Assembly: GCA_035552655.1 (NCBI GenBank)
Contig: DASZLD010000028.1
Location: 1-14,520 of the forward strand
Length of the DNA: 14,520 bases
Reading direction: 5' to 3'
Source of the DNA: DASXMT01 sp035552655
Lineage (GTDB): Bacteria; Actinomycetota; Acidimicrobiia; Acidimicrobiales; RAAP-2
Positions within the stretch are counted from its first letter, which is position 1. Each line of letters opens with the position of its first letter. The translations under genes and the position numbers were made by a program. The notes beneath the pieces are model-generated. The model was not told the origin of the DNA. It worked only from the letters and a program-made list of their open reading frames with translations, and ran no database searches. Positions 5,797 to 13,868 of the stretch are shown here, in pieces.

Positions 5797-7854
5797 TCAG
5801 GGCGAGTTGAGCTCCACGGTCAGCGAGGAGGGGGCGGCCGGTGTCCTCTGGATCTGGTACTGCCCGCCGACGAGCTGTTCCAACTGGGACGGGATGGGTA
5901 CGAGGTGGGGGGTGTCGGTGGTGGCGATTGTCACCCTCAAGCTGTCACCGGCCGCCAGGGTGGCAAGAGTCGGGAATACCTGGATTTGATACTCCTCGGT
6001 GGCCCCGGGCACCACCGGTTCGGCCGAATCCTGGGTATAGGGGTGGAAGGGCAGGATCGTTGTGCCGTCTGCGCTCCAGGAGCGTGAAGGGTCGACTGCC
6101 CGCAGCGATCCGAGCAGCGCCCCTTCGGTCAAGGGGTATGAGCTTCCATCGGGGGTGACCTCCTCCACCTCGGCAGTCCACTCCGTCTGGGTGGTATTTG
6201 CCGAGGCATACACCGTGGCCGTGATGGGTCCGCCGAGAGTCATCGCCTGGCTGAGGGGCGCCGTGGTGTACGTGGTCTCCCACGGGCCGACCTGCGCGGT
6301 GTTGTCCTCATCGGTGCACGGGGCCAGGACACCGGCCTCGGAGGCCGCGATGGAGATCCCGCCCATCGACCATTGGTCGAGCGGCCGACCGCACGGGCTG
6401 CCCGACGGGCTCCAGTCGACGGTGTCGCTTCCCGCCTCGGACGGCCCAGGCCGAGCCGTGCTCAACGTCCCGCCAGCGCCGAAGTAGTAGGTCTGCGGGC
6501 TCGACCCGGCGAAGGGATAGGTAGTCGTCTGGTCGAAGGTGCCGGTGCCCAGGTCGTAGTAGTGAAGCGGTGTCGGAGTCGTGGCCATCCCGGTGTTCTC
6601 ACCCTTCAGCCAGGTATCGAACCACTCCAGCTCCAATGGATCGACGTCCACGCTGGATCCATTGATGTGCTCCCAGGGACCGTCGATGAGTTGGTACCGG
6701 CCGGTGGTCGGCTGATTGGGGAGCATCGGTGCGGTCGTCGCCCGGCCGTCGTAGGCGTTCTGAAAGGCGGCGTAGTTCAGCGGTTCGCCGTTCTGGAAGA
6801 TATCGAATTCACCGCCGACCAGATAGGCGGGTATCCCGTTGGCCACGATCTGGGCCAGCAGATTCGAAGGGTTGCGCTGCTGGTAGTAGGTCCCGTCATA
6901 GGCCTCGTCACCCCCGCTGAGCACGTTCGCCTCCGTCGCCGCGTCGTAGCTGGCCAGACCGTTGGCGTGGTCCAACTCGATGCCGGCCAGGTCACTCAGT
7001 AGGCCTGGGTCGTCGGCCGTGTCCCCCACAGGGTTGGCCGTGTTCAACGCCCCAGTGAGGCCCAGGTACGTTTCCGAGAACTCGAAGTCGACCAGCCCGC
7101 CCATGAATGCAGTGTCGCGGTAGATGTCGTTGGCCGAGACCATCGGGAAGATGGCCTTGAGGGGCGAGTTCTTTCCCACCGCCCCGGCCAGGAGCAATTG
7201 GTTGATGCCGAGGTAGGAGGGCCCGTAGGTGGCGACCTCCCCGGTGGAGTTGGGTAGGTGGGCCGCCCAGTCGAGGACCTTGATGGCGTCCTGTTGCTGG
7301 ATCGGGTCGAACAGACCCCATTCGCCGTTGGAGTCGCCTGTGCCCCGTACGTCCATGACTACTTCGATGTAGCCGCGCTCAGCCAGGTAGTCATCGGCGC
7401 CCCCAGTGGCGGCGCCGGCCGACGGCGCCTGCGCCGAGCCGACCGAGCTGGAGCCACCCTGACCCTTCCCGTAGGGCGTCATGGTCAGGAGCACCGGGAA
7501 CTTCCCAGGTGCTGCAGAGCCCGATGCAGTGGTCGGGTAGATCTCGTTGACTCGAATCGTGGTGCCTCCTGCACCGGCGACGGGTATGTCGTCGATGGAG
7601 GCGGTCCCGTAGACGGCGTTCTCCGGTGTCCAGGTACTTCCCGGAGCGGCGCTGGCCGCGGTCACGTCGGCCGGCAGCTCGGGGTCTAGTCCAGTCAGGC
7701 TCGACGGAGCCGATTCAACCGCCGGGGCCCCTGGGGGAGGGGACGGCACGGTCGCGCCGGCGGGCAACGCCGCAGCTACTACCAATACCGCGAGACCGGC
7801 GAAGCCACTCAGTGCCCACCGCCGCCTGCCGCCAATCGTCCTTCCCAGACTCAT
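5797..7854 (-). CDS. Secreted CocE/NonD-type alpha/beta hydrolase (X-Pro dipeptidyl-peptidase S15 family)
   Basis: Predicted 685-residue exported serine hydrolase. A signal peptide is clear: basic GRRRW, a hydrophobic core (about residues 14-33), and likely cleavage near PAGA-TV. The alpha/beta hydrolase domain has PVLLTMTPYGKG (120-131), VVMDVRGTGDSNGEW (165-179), the nucleophile elbow GPSYLG with Ser213, Asp351 in VGGEFDIF, and His396 in DGPWEHING. This is the S15/CocE triad order. The C-terminal third (about 525-685) matches the jelly-roll PepX_C domain, with the usual PLSQAMTLGGPITATVYA strand and a TDTPHLVP segment. Substrates of the family are Xaa-Pro peptides or esters; which applies here is unknown. 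Two ATGs are possible (7854, 7863) and an upstream GTG at 7917. I prefer 7854 because GGGAG stands just before it and the signal peptide follows at once. Confidence 0.9.
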   Translation of the reverse strand: MSLGRTIGGRRRWALSGFAGLAVLVVAAALPAGATVPSPPPGAPAVESAPSSLTGLDPELPADVTAASAAPGSTWTPENAVYGTASIDDIPVAGAGGTTIRVNEIYPTTASGSAAPGKFPVLLTMTPYGKGQGGSSSVGSAQAPSAGAATGGADDYLAERGYIEVVMDVRGTGDSNGEWGLFDPIQQQDAIKVLDWAAHLPNSTGEVATYGPSYLGINQLLLAGAVGKNSPLKAIFPMVSANDIYRDTAFMGGLVDFEFSETYLGLTGALNTANPVGDTADDPGLLSDLAGIELDHANGLASYDAATEANVLSGGDEAYDGTYYQQRNPSNLLAQIVANGIPAYLVGGEFDIFQNGEPLNYAAFQNAYDGRATTAPMLPNQPTTGRYQLIDGPWEHINGSSVDVDPLELEWFDTWLKGENTGMATTPTPLHYYDLGTGTFDQTTTYPFAGSSPQTYYFGAGGTLSTARPGPSEAGSDTVDWSPSGSPCGRPLDQWSMGGISIAASEAGVLAPCTDEDNTAQVGPWETTYTTAPLSQAMTLGGPITATVYASANTTQTEWTAEVEEVTPDGSSYPLTEGALLGSLRAVDPSRSWSADGTTILPFHPYTQDSAEPVVPGATEEYQIQVFPTLATLAAGDSLRVTIATTDTPHLVPIPSQLEQLVGGQYQIQRTPAAPSSLTVELNSP

Positions 7855-8137
7855 CGCTCCCATTTCCGAGGCCGGCAACCGATGTCTCGGTTCCAACTCT
7901 TCTGTTCGTGATTCCACGTGGCGTCACACCGGGACGTGCGTATGGACCCGCCGATACGGCGTGCCCGGCTAGAGGTGTAACGACGATCACCACCTCAACC
8001 TGGCGATATTTCTCTCGCCAGCGATGTGTCCTGGCATAGACCCGGTCCTACAATCGTCTCGATCAGGCCATCCGTGCTCGATCGACGTGACCCCGTTCCG
8101 AAGGCCAAGGGGCAGGTCCCGAGAGATTGGTTGCGAA
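7855..8137. promoter_or_regulatory. Divergent promoter region between hydrolase and SCO fusion gene
   Basis: These 283 bases separate two divergent genes. They hold the dyad at 8000-8021 and a good -10-like hexamer, TACAAT, at 8049-8054, reading towards the SCO fusion gene. No strong -35 lies 16-18 bases before it. A start near 8061 would give a leader of about 77 bases. I found no small gene here. The frame of the SCO gene is open back to 8024, but that part reads Arg/Ser-rich and does not look like protein. Confidence 0.45.
8000..8021. promoter_or_regulatory. Perfect 7-bp dyad, possible operator
   Basis: CTGGCGA (8000-8006) and TCGCCAG (8015-8021) are perfect reverse complements flanking an AT-rich 8-base spacer. 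The dyad ends about 28 bases before the TACAAT hexamer, a position suited to an activator or a repressor overlapping a -35. The cognate regulator is not known to me. An RNA hairpin is the alternative. Confidence 0.4.
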
Positions 8138-10003
8138 ATGACAGGCATGGGGCACCCACTCCAGACCAACAACTCGACCATCACGGCAGCATTCCGATCG
8201 GCCCTCAACCACCAGTTGCTCATCTTGGTGGTGCTGGGCGTGCTGGTCGTTGTGGCCTGGAACGTCGCCCGGACACTGCAGTACCGGCGGGCCGTGGCAG
8301 CCGGCACCCTGAGTTCCACCCACTCGACTCCATTGCCCGGCCCCGAACCGGCAGGTCGCCGACTCCTGCGGATCACCTTTGGGCTCCTGTGGCTGTTCGA
8401 CGGTTTGCTCCAGCTCCAGGGGGCCATGCCCATCGGTCTGCCCGGCACGGTGATCACCCCGGCGGCTAGCTCCTCACCAGGGTGGGTCCAGCACCTGACC
8501 AACGCGGGTACCACCATCTGGTCCAACCATCCGGTCACGGCCGCGTCGGCCACGGTGTGGATCCAGGTGGGTATCGGGATCTTCTTGCTGGTGGCACCCC
8601 GCGGCTACTGGTCCCGCGCCGCCGGTGCGGCCAGTGTGGGCTGGGGCCTGGTGGTGTGGGTGTTCGGTGAGGCCTTCGGCGGCATCTTCGGCAGCGGCAC
8701 CAGCTGGTTGTTCGGAACGCCGGGCGCGGCGGTGTTCTACGTCGTGGCCGGTGCCTTGGTGGCTCTGCCCGAGACCGCCTGGGAGTCCTCCCGCCTGGGC
8801 AAAGGCCTCCTGCGGGTCATGGGAGTGTTCTTCGTCGGCATGGGCATCCTCCAGGCCTGGCCCGGGCGGGGCTCCTGGTCAGGCGGGGCTCACGCCTCGT
8901 CCGCCTCGGGCACCCTCACCACCATGGTCAGCCAGATGTCCCAGGTGTCTCAGCCATCGGTGTTCGCCTCCTGGGTCCGGTTCTTCGGCTCGTTCCAGGC
9001 CGGCCACGGGTGGCTGGTCAACTTTGTCATCGTGGTCCTGCTGATCGGGATAGGGGCGGCCTTCCTGAGCGGCAGGCTCCGGGTGGTCCGTGTCGGTGTG
9101 ATCGTCGGGTCAGTCTTGTGTCTGGCCACCTGGGTCCTCATCCAGGACTTCGGGTTCTTCGGCGGCCTGGGCACCGATCCCAACTCCATGATCCCGATGG
9201 CCCTGATCTTCACCGGTGGCTACGTGGCCATGGCTCGGCTCCCGGCACGGGCACCCGTCACGGAAGCACCACCGGTCTCGGAGGTCGCCACCCCGGCGGC
9301 TGCCGACGTTCCGACCGGACTCGCCGGTTGGCTCGACCGCTTCAATCCCGTCTACCTCCTGCGCGCCCTCCTCGCCGTGTTGGCGCTGGCCATCGTGCTG
9401 GTGGGCGCAGCCCCCATGGCCGTGGCGGCCACCAACCCCAACGCCGACCCCATCCTGATCGAGGCGGCCAATGGACCGCCCAACCTGGTCGATGTCCCGG
9501 CGCCGTCCTTCACCCTGACTGACACGAGCGGGCACTCGGTCTCTTTGGCCTCACTGAACGGACGGACCGTGGTGCTCGCCTTCCTCGACCCGGTCTGCAC
9601 GTCGGATTGCCCGCTCATCGCCCAAAGCCTCCGGCTGGCCGACGAGAAGCTGGGAGCTGAGGCTCATGACATTGAATTGGTGGCCGTGGTCAACAATCCG
9701 CTGTACCGCAGCACCGCGCTCACCGCTGCGTTCGACCGGCAGGAGGGCCTCGACCACGTGACCAATTGGGTCTACCTCACCGGGTCGCTGGCCCAGCTCC
9801 ACGGGGTGTGGAACGACTACGGAGTCCAGACCGAGGTGTCGCCGGCCGGCGGCATGGTGGCCCACAGCGACATCGTCTACGTGATCGACAAGGAGGGCCG
9901 GACCCGAGTGATCCTCAATTCGGACCCCGGAGAGGGGAGCGCCGAAGGGTCCTCGTTCGTAAGCCAGCTGACTTCCGAGATCAGTAACGTCGTCCACTCG
10001 TGA
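8138..10003 (+). CDS. Multi-pass membrane protein fused to a C-terminal SCO1/SenC-like thioredoxin domain
   Basis: Predicted 621 residues in two parts. Residues 1 to about 445 hold roughly ten hydrophobic segments with the feel of a DoxX-like membrane protein, including LLRITFGLLWLFDGLLQLQG, VGWGLVVWVFGEAFGG and a last helix ending APMAVAA. The rest is an extracytoplasmic thioredoxin fold: APSFTLTDTSGHSVSLASL, then VLAFLDPVCTSDCPL with a CxxxC pair (Cys487, Cys491), and a later VAHSDIVYVID with His576. Two Cys in CxxxCP plus that distal His are the copper ligands of SCO1/SenC proteins, which load Cu-A of cytochrome oxidase or act as thiol reductants. ATG 8138 starts just before the first helix; its ribosome-binding site is weak, and ATG 8147 is possible. 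It overlaps the next gene by four bases (GTGA). Confidence 0.85.
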   Translation: MTGMGHPLQTNNSTITAAFRSALNHQLLILVVLGVLVVVAWNVARTLQYRRAVAAGTLSSTHSTPLPGPEPAGRRLLRITFGLLWLFDGLLQLQGAMPIGLPGTVITPAASSSPGWVQHLTNAGTTIWSNHPVTAASATVWIQVGIGIFLLVAPRGYWSRAAGAASVGWGLVVWVFGEAFGGIFGSGTSWLFGTPGAAVFYVVAGALVALPETAWESSRLGKGLLRVMGVFFVGMGILQAWPGRGSWSGGAHASSASGTLTTMVSQMSQVSQPSVFASWVRFFGSFQAGHGWLVNFVIVVLLIGIGAAFLSGRLRVVRVGVIVGSVLCLATWVLIQDFGFFGGLGTDPNSMIPMALIFTGGYVAMARLPARAPVTEAPPVSEVATPAAADVPTGLAGWLDRFNPVYLLRALLAVLALAIVLVGAAPMAVAATNPNADPILIEAANGPPNLVDVPAPSFTLTDTSGHSVSLASLNGRTVVLAFLDPVCTSDCPLIAQSLRLADEKLGAEAHDIELVAVVNNPLYRSTALTAAFDRQEGLDHVTNWVYLTGSLAQLHGVWNDYGVQTEVSPAGGMVAHSDIVYVIDKEGRTRVILNSDPGEGSAEGSSFVSQLTSEISNVVHS

Positions 10004-11193
10004 GGATCCCACCACGGCCGCAGCGCCGCGTCAGCGCGGCGCTGCTCCTCGTTACCGTCGCGGCCGCCGTGAGCCTGGGCGCAAGCGCGCTGGCTGGCGG
10101 TACGGCCTCGAGTGCCGCCGTCCCTGGCCAGGCCTCGGCCTCGGCGGGACCGACGATCCCACTCACCACCTCCTCGGTAGCCGACACCACCACGTGGGCC
10201 ACCCTGGCCATGGGCCACCTCGACGATCCCCTCAACACGTTCTGGCAGTTGCTGACCCTAAGCGGATCCCGGTGGCAGCTGGCCACACCGCCAGGGGTGG
10301 CCAGCAACGGGGGGCTGGTTGCTGCAGCAGAGCCCACCTCGGTGCTGGCCGGCTTCGGGGCATCACAGGCCCTCCAGTTCTCACCCCTTGCTCGCACGGT
10401 CGATCAGGGGTCGGCTTGGCAAGCCGGGGTCTTGCCGGGAACCCTGTCGCTCGTGCCTGATGCTCTAGCCCAGGGGGGCGGCAAGTCGCTGGCCCTGCTG
10501 CGCACCGCCGGGGGAAAGGTGATGGTCAGCACCACCGACCTCTCGACGTGGACGCCGGTGATCACGGCCTCTGCCCTCCGCCGGCAGTCGGGGCCGGCCA
10601 GCTGCCATCTCGGGTCCCTGACCGCGGTGACCCTCGATGTCCACGGCAGCACGCTGGTGGGCGCCTCGTGTGCACAGGGTGGACGGGCCGGGCTATTCGC
10701 CCCGTCTTCCGACGGCTGGATGTCGGTGGGACCGGCTATCCCCGGAGAGTCCAACGGGGCCACCGAGGTTGTTCGACTGGACCAGACTGCCGCGGGGACG
10801 GCGGCCCTGGTCAGTGCCGGGACTGGGGCGACGACCCGGCTGTACGCCATATGGAGCACCGACGGTCTCGGGCCCTGGACGGTCTCGACCGGACTCCCGC
10901 TCAAGCGGGCCACACTGTTGTCGACCGGGGTGACCGCCGCCGGGGGCTTCGTGGTCTCAACCCGTCGTGGCAGCGCCGCCCCCTCGGCGTCGGTGCTCGG
11001 CCCGACCAGTTTGCAGTGGAAGTCCTTGCCCTCGCTGCCGTCCGGCACCACCTCGGTGACGGCCAGCCCGGGCGGGAGCTACGACGCCCTGGTGCCCGTC
11101 CAGTCCACGCTGTCGGTCTACCAACTGGGCAGCACCGGATGGGCCCGGGTCCAGAGACTGCGAGTGGACATCCCGTACGGCTCGTCCGGCTGA
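10000..11193 (+). CDS. Exported protein with propeller-like repeats, coupled to the SCO fusion
   Basis: Predicted 397 residues starting at GTG 10000, which overlaps the TGA of the previous gene (GTGA), so translation is probably coupled. The N-terminus is a Sec-type signal: PRPQRR, then a hydrophobic stretch (about 11-32) and an Ala/Ser-rich linker. The mature part is Ser/Thr/Gly-rich and has repeated short strands of the type TTDLSTWTPV, STDGLGPWTVS and PTSLQWKSLPSL, about 70-100 residues apart. These resemble Asp-box or BNR-like beta-propeller blades, but no classical Asp box is complete. Only two Cys are seen in the mature part (202 and 224) and they may pair. I recognise no enzyme motif. 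Coupling to an SCO domain suggests a partner outside the membrane in oxidase or copper work, which is inferred. Confidence 0.78.
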   Translation: MRIPPRPQRRVSAALLLVTVAAAVSLGASALAGGTASSAAVPGQASASAGPTIPLTTSSVADTTTWATLAMGHLDDPLNTFWQLLTLSGSRWQLATPPGVASNGGLVAAAEPTSVLAGFGASQALQFSPLARTVDQGSAWQAGVLPGTLSLVPDALAQGGGKSLALLRTAGGKVMVSTTDLSTWTPVITASALRRQSGPASCHLGSLTAVTLDVHGSTLVGASCAQGGRAGLFAPSSDGWMSVGPAIPGESNGATEVVRLDQTAAGTAALVSAGTGATTRLYAIWSTDGLGPWTVSTGLPLKRATLLSTGVTAAGGFVVSTRRGSAAPSASVLGPTSLQWKSLPSLPSGTTSVTASPGGSYDALVPVQSTLSVYQLGSTGWARVQRLRVDIPYGSSG

Positions 11194-11240
11194 GCGCCCC
11201 TGGGTCCGATGACGCGGCCCCCGTCAGCCCAACCCGGGCC

Positions 11241-12140
11241 TCAGCGTTGCAACCCCGGCGTGGCCTCCGGGGATCCAGGTCCATCGGGAGCACCTCGACG
11301 GTCGGCCCGCTCGAACTGCCGCTGGACATCAGCCCACACAAGAGGATCGTCCGTGCTCAACTCCTCATCGGTCCGCAGCAGGAACACGGTTCCCACGGTG
11401 AGCAGGACGATGAGCATGGCCAACTTTGAGACGAAACCGGCGATCTGCTGGTCGTTGAGGGGACGGAGACCGATGGCCATCCGCGACCCGGCGAACGTTC
11501 CGTACAGCGGATGCGGCGCCAGAATCAACGCGAAGGACAAAAAGGCCGGAACGACCCCCTGCGCGGCGAGATAACCGAACCGGACGATTGGCCGCAACCG
11601 GGGAATGCCCGGTACGCGACCCAAGACGGGGAGCCAAAGCACCAGTCCCGCGATCAGAGTGGCCACGAAGAGCAGGTCCCGTATCGACGGTGACGACGCC
11701 TGGGCCCGTACCAAGGGAGGAGCCATCGAGCCAACCAGAATGACGGTCACGGTGACGATTGCCACCGGAGGCCGTCGAAGGCGGAGGAGGATGGCGTCCA
11801 CCACGGGCGGACGGGTGGCCCGCTCGAGAATGTCGTGAGGCAACCCGAGGAGGAACATGGGAGCAACGGCCAGGACCAGGATCAGTCGCTGCGTAACCAG
11901 AGCGGTGAGTGACCAGTGGGCGGCCAGATCGGCGAGCGGCCAGGTCAGCGCGAGGGCCAGTGCGGCGCATCCCCCGGCGAAGAACTCGATCTGGTGCCGG
12001 GACCACCTTATCGGTCGTCTACTCGACTGCAGCAGACGTCGGTGTGCGACAACGGTGAGTGCCACGATGGCGCACAGGATCGCCCACGTGGCCGCGTGAC
12101 CATCCCATCCCAGGGGATCCACGGTGGCGACGGCGCGCAC
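11241..12140 (-). CDS. CtaG-like cytochrome oxidase assembly protein, divergent paralogue
   Basis: Predicted 299-residue membrane protein with about seven hydrophobic segments, consistent with the caa3-type CtaG family. Helix 3 reads ALVTQRLILVLAVAPMFLLG, where the family typically has a His-rich MVQH-type motif followed by APPLLVLGAP. The distal HPLYGTF (210-216) and LNDQQIAGFVSKLAML (229-244) match the family's conserved loop and last helix. In this protein the two motif histidines are replaced by Ala80 and Gln84. The tail (about 256-299) is polar. The start is GTG 12140, with GAGGG (plus-strand 12149-12153) 8 bases upstream. It is divergent from the second CtaG and convergent with the exported protein, 47 bases away. 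Its role is probably oxidase maturation, perhaps altered or non-copper-binding. Confidence 0.8.
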   Translation of the reverse strand: MRAVATVDPLGWDGHAATWAILCAIVALTVVAHRRLLQSSRRPIRWSRHQIEFFAGGCAALALALTWPLADLAAHWSLTALVTQRLILVLAVAPMFLLGLPHDILERATRPPVVDAILLRLRRPPVAIVTVTVILVGSMAPPLVRAQASSPSIRDLLFVATLIAGLVLWLPVLGRVPGIPRLRPIVRFGYLAAQGVVPAFLSFALILAPHPLYGTFAGSRMAIGLRPLNDQQIAGFVSKLAMLIVLLTVGTVFLLRTDEELSTDDPLVWADVQRQFERADRRGAPDGPGSPEATPGLQR

Positions 12141-12478
12141 AGGAGTGTCCCTCTATGCCGGCCGTCGGACGTGGACAGGCGGGCTCAAGCCCAGGCCCAG
12201 GTAGAGCGGTCTCGACGAGGACTCGGCCGGGGTGCGGCAGCCATCCCCGCCTCTGCCTCCTCTCCGGAGCGGGAGTCGGAAGAGGGGAATGCAATAGCGC
12301 TGAACCTGGCTGGCGCCTGAGTTCACACCTCCGACTCTATCGGCCTCGGGATGACCGGTCTGGGTTGACGGTGAGGCCAGAAGCGGACCCCTCGCCGCCG
12401 GGGTGGGTACAACTGACGGCTTACGGCGGCGGGGATGGGAGCCGGATAGCCTCAGTGCGGTCGTAGAAGGACGGACAG
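12141..12478. promoter_or_regulatory. Divergent intergenic region between the two ctaG-like genes
   Basis: These 338 bases should hold both promoters. I see the ribosome-binding site of each gene at the ends and an imperfect dyad, CCTCTCCG (12259-12266) against CGG-A-AGAGG (12277-12285). TTGACG at 12365-12370 resembles a -35 but has no matching -10 at the right distance. Open frames across it are Arg/Pro/Ser-rich and lack a plausible start with a ribosome-binding site, so I call no gene here. Confidence 0.4.
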
Positions 12479-13336
12479 ATGCAGCTCCCGCCATATTGGC
12501 AAGTGACGCCGATTGCACTCGTGGCCTTGACCCTCGGCATCGGGCACGAGATTGGACTGCGCTGGTTGGCCCACCGACAGACCCCGGAGCATCGTCGGGC
12601 TACACGCCGCCGCAGTTGGGCGTTCTACGCGGGGCTGGCTGGGCTCATCCTGGTGACGTCTGGGCCGCTCGAGCGGTGGGCCATGGCCCGGCTGAGCATT
12701 CACATGGTCCTCCATATCCTGGAGATGTTCTATCTTCCGCCCCTGTTGATTATCGGCGCACCCTGGGTGCCACTCCTCTTCGCCATCCCGGTCGACCAAC
12801 GTCGAAGGCTGCTCCGCTGGTACTATCGCTCGTCCTGGACACCCGGGTTGCGTGGGACCTGGGCCGTGCTGTCGAACCCCATTGTCGCCATTGTCCTCTT
12901 CAACGGTTTGATGGTGGTCTGGCATCTTCCCGTCGTCTTCGACTGGGCGGCCAGCAATGGCTGGGTGATGGACTGGCTGATGGGCCCGAGCTTTGTCCTC
13001 GTCGGCCTCCTGTTCTGGCGCATTATCCTGCCGTCCCACCCCTGGGCACCGCGAGGGTCCACGCGGATCCAGATCGGGGCGATCGTGGTGACCGCCTTCG
13101 AAATGCTGATCTTGGCCATGGCCATGTCCATCTTCACCAAGACGCCCTGGTACTCGATGAACCTGGCCATGGACGGCCCAGTGGCTGCCCTGCGGGATCA
13201 ACGGTTCGCCGCCGGCATCCTTTGGATATGCGGTGACTTCTGGGCCATCCCCGCGCTGATCTACGTGGGCTATCGCATCTACGGCAAGGACGGTGGGGTG
13301 TCCGCCTCTTTGGAACGGGTGCTGGGGCGGGCCTGA
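12479..13336 (+). CDS. ctaG: Cytochrome c oxidase assembly protein, CtaG family (caa3_CtaG)
   Basis: Predicted 285-residue integral membrane protein with about seven helices, standard size for caa3-type CtaG. Family marks in order: GPLERW (62-67), LSIHMVLHILEMFYLPPLLI (72-91) with His75 and His79, LMVVWHLPVVFDWA (144-157) with His149, and DQRFAAGILWICGDFWAIP (240-258). CtaG of this type is needed to form active caa3 oxidase in Bacillus and is thought to help with copper or cofactor delivery at the membrane. The start ATG 12479 is supported by AAGGA at 12467-12471, 7 bases upstream. The last codon lies one base from the end of the convergent next gene. The symbol is given by family; orthology to Bacillus CtaG is not proven. 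Confidence 0.88.
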   Translation: MQLPPYWQVTPIALVALTLGIGHEIGLRWLAHRQTPEHRRATRRRSWAFYAGLAGLILVTSGPLERWAMARLSIHMVLHILEMFYLPPLLIIGAPWVPLLFAIPVDQRRRLLRWYYRSSWTPGLRGTWAVLSNPIVAIVLFNGLMVVWHLPVVFDWAASNGWVMDWLMGPSFVLVGLLFWRIILPSHPWAPRGSTRIQIGAIVVTAFEMLILAMAMSIFTKTPWYSMNLAMDGPVAALRDQRFAAGILWICGDFWAIPALIYVGYRIYGKDGGVSASLERVLGRA

Positions 13337-13337
13337 A

Positions 13338-13727
13338 TCAGATCCGCCGGCCCAAGCCGGATTCGTCGTCGGCCTCGACCAGGCGGACGTATCGGTTCCA
13401 CGCCTCGAGCTCCTCGTCGGGCGGAGCTGCAGCCTGGGTCGGGGCCGGCTTGCGGGAAGGTTGGGGAACCCGGTCGTTCCCTTGCAGGAGGTTCCACCAC
13501 ATATAGATGGCAAACGCGGCGAAGAGGGGCCACTCGAAGACGTACATCCAACTGAAGGTGTGACCTCCCAGAGCCCGCCACAGCTCGAAGGCAAATGCTC
13601 CGCCGCACACGATGAGCCCGGCAGTCAGGGTGAAGTGGAGCCAGAAGGCGTCCTTTCCGGTTAGGCGGACTGGACCGGCACTCGTCCGGGACGCATCGTG
13701 GGAATCGACAGGCTCCACCCGCGACAT
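13338..13727 (-). CDS. Small two-helix membrane protein, uncharacterised
   Basis: Predicted 129 residues. A polar N-terminus of about 25 residues precedes helix 1 (FWLHFTLTAGLIVCGGAFAF, about 28-47), a short loop GGHTFSW, and helix 2 (FEWPLFAAFAIYMWWNLL, about 64-81). A Pro/Ala linker and an acidic amphipathic end, DEELEAWNRYVRLVEAD (104-120), follow. The helix 2 pattern FEWPLFAAFAIYMWW recalls uncharacterised actinobacterial membrane proteins I have seen, but I cannot name the family. I chose ATG 13727; GTG 13718 has the better-spaced upstream AGGA, and the frame is open to 13817. It converges on ctaG with a one-base gap. A role linked to the oxidase-assembly genes is only guilt by neighbourhood. 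Confidence 0.75.
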   Translation of the reverse strand: MSRVEPVDSHDASRTSAGPVRLTGKDAFWLHFTLTAGLIVCGGAFAFELWRALGGHTFSWMYVFEWPLFAAFAIYMWWNLLQGNDRVPQPSRKPAPTQAAAPPDEELEAWNRYVRLVEADDESGLGRRI

Positions 13728-13868
13728 CCTAACGTCACGGTCCCTCGGCAGCCGGTGGTCCAGGTGGATTCCACTGGCTTGGCCTGCTGACCTGCTCGCA
13801 CCCATTGCTCCGACCATTGGCTACCATCGCGCGGACCGAGCACAGCCGAAACGCAGGGGAGGGGAGCG

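Noticed and set aside
12153..12518. Open frames in the gap between the two ctaG-like genes
   Set aside because: The peptides are Arg/Pro/Ser-rich without helices or motifs, and none has a convincing ribosome-binding site. The minus-strand frame also overlaps the ctaG start.
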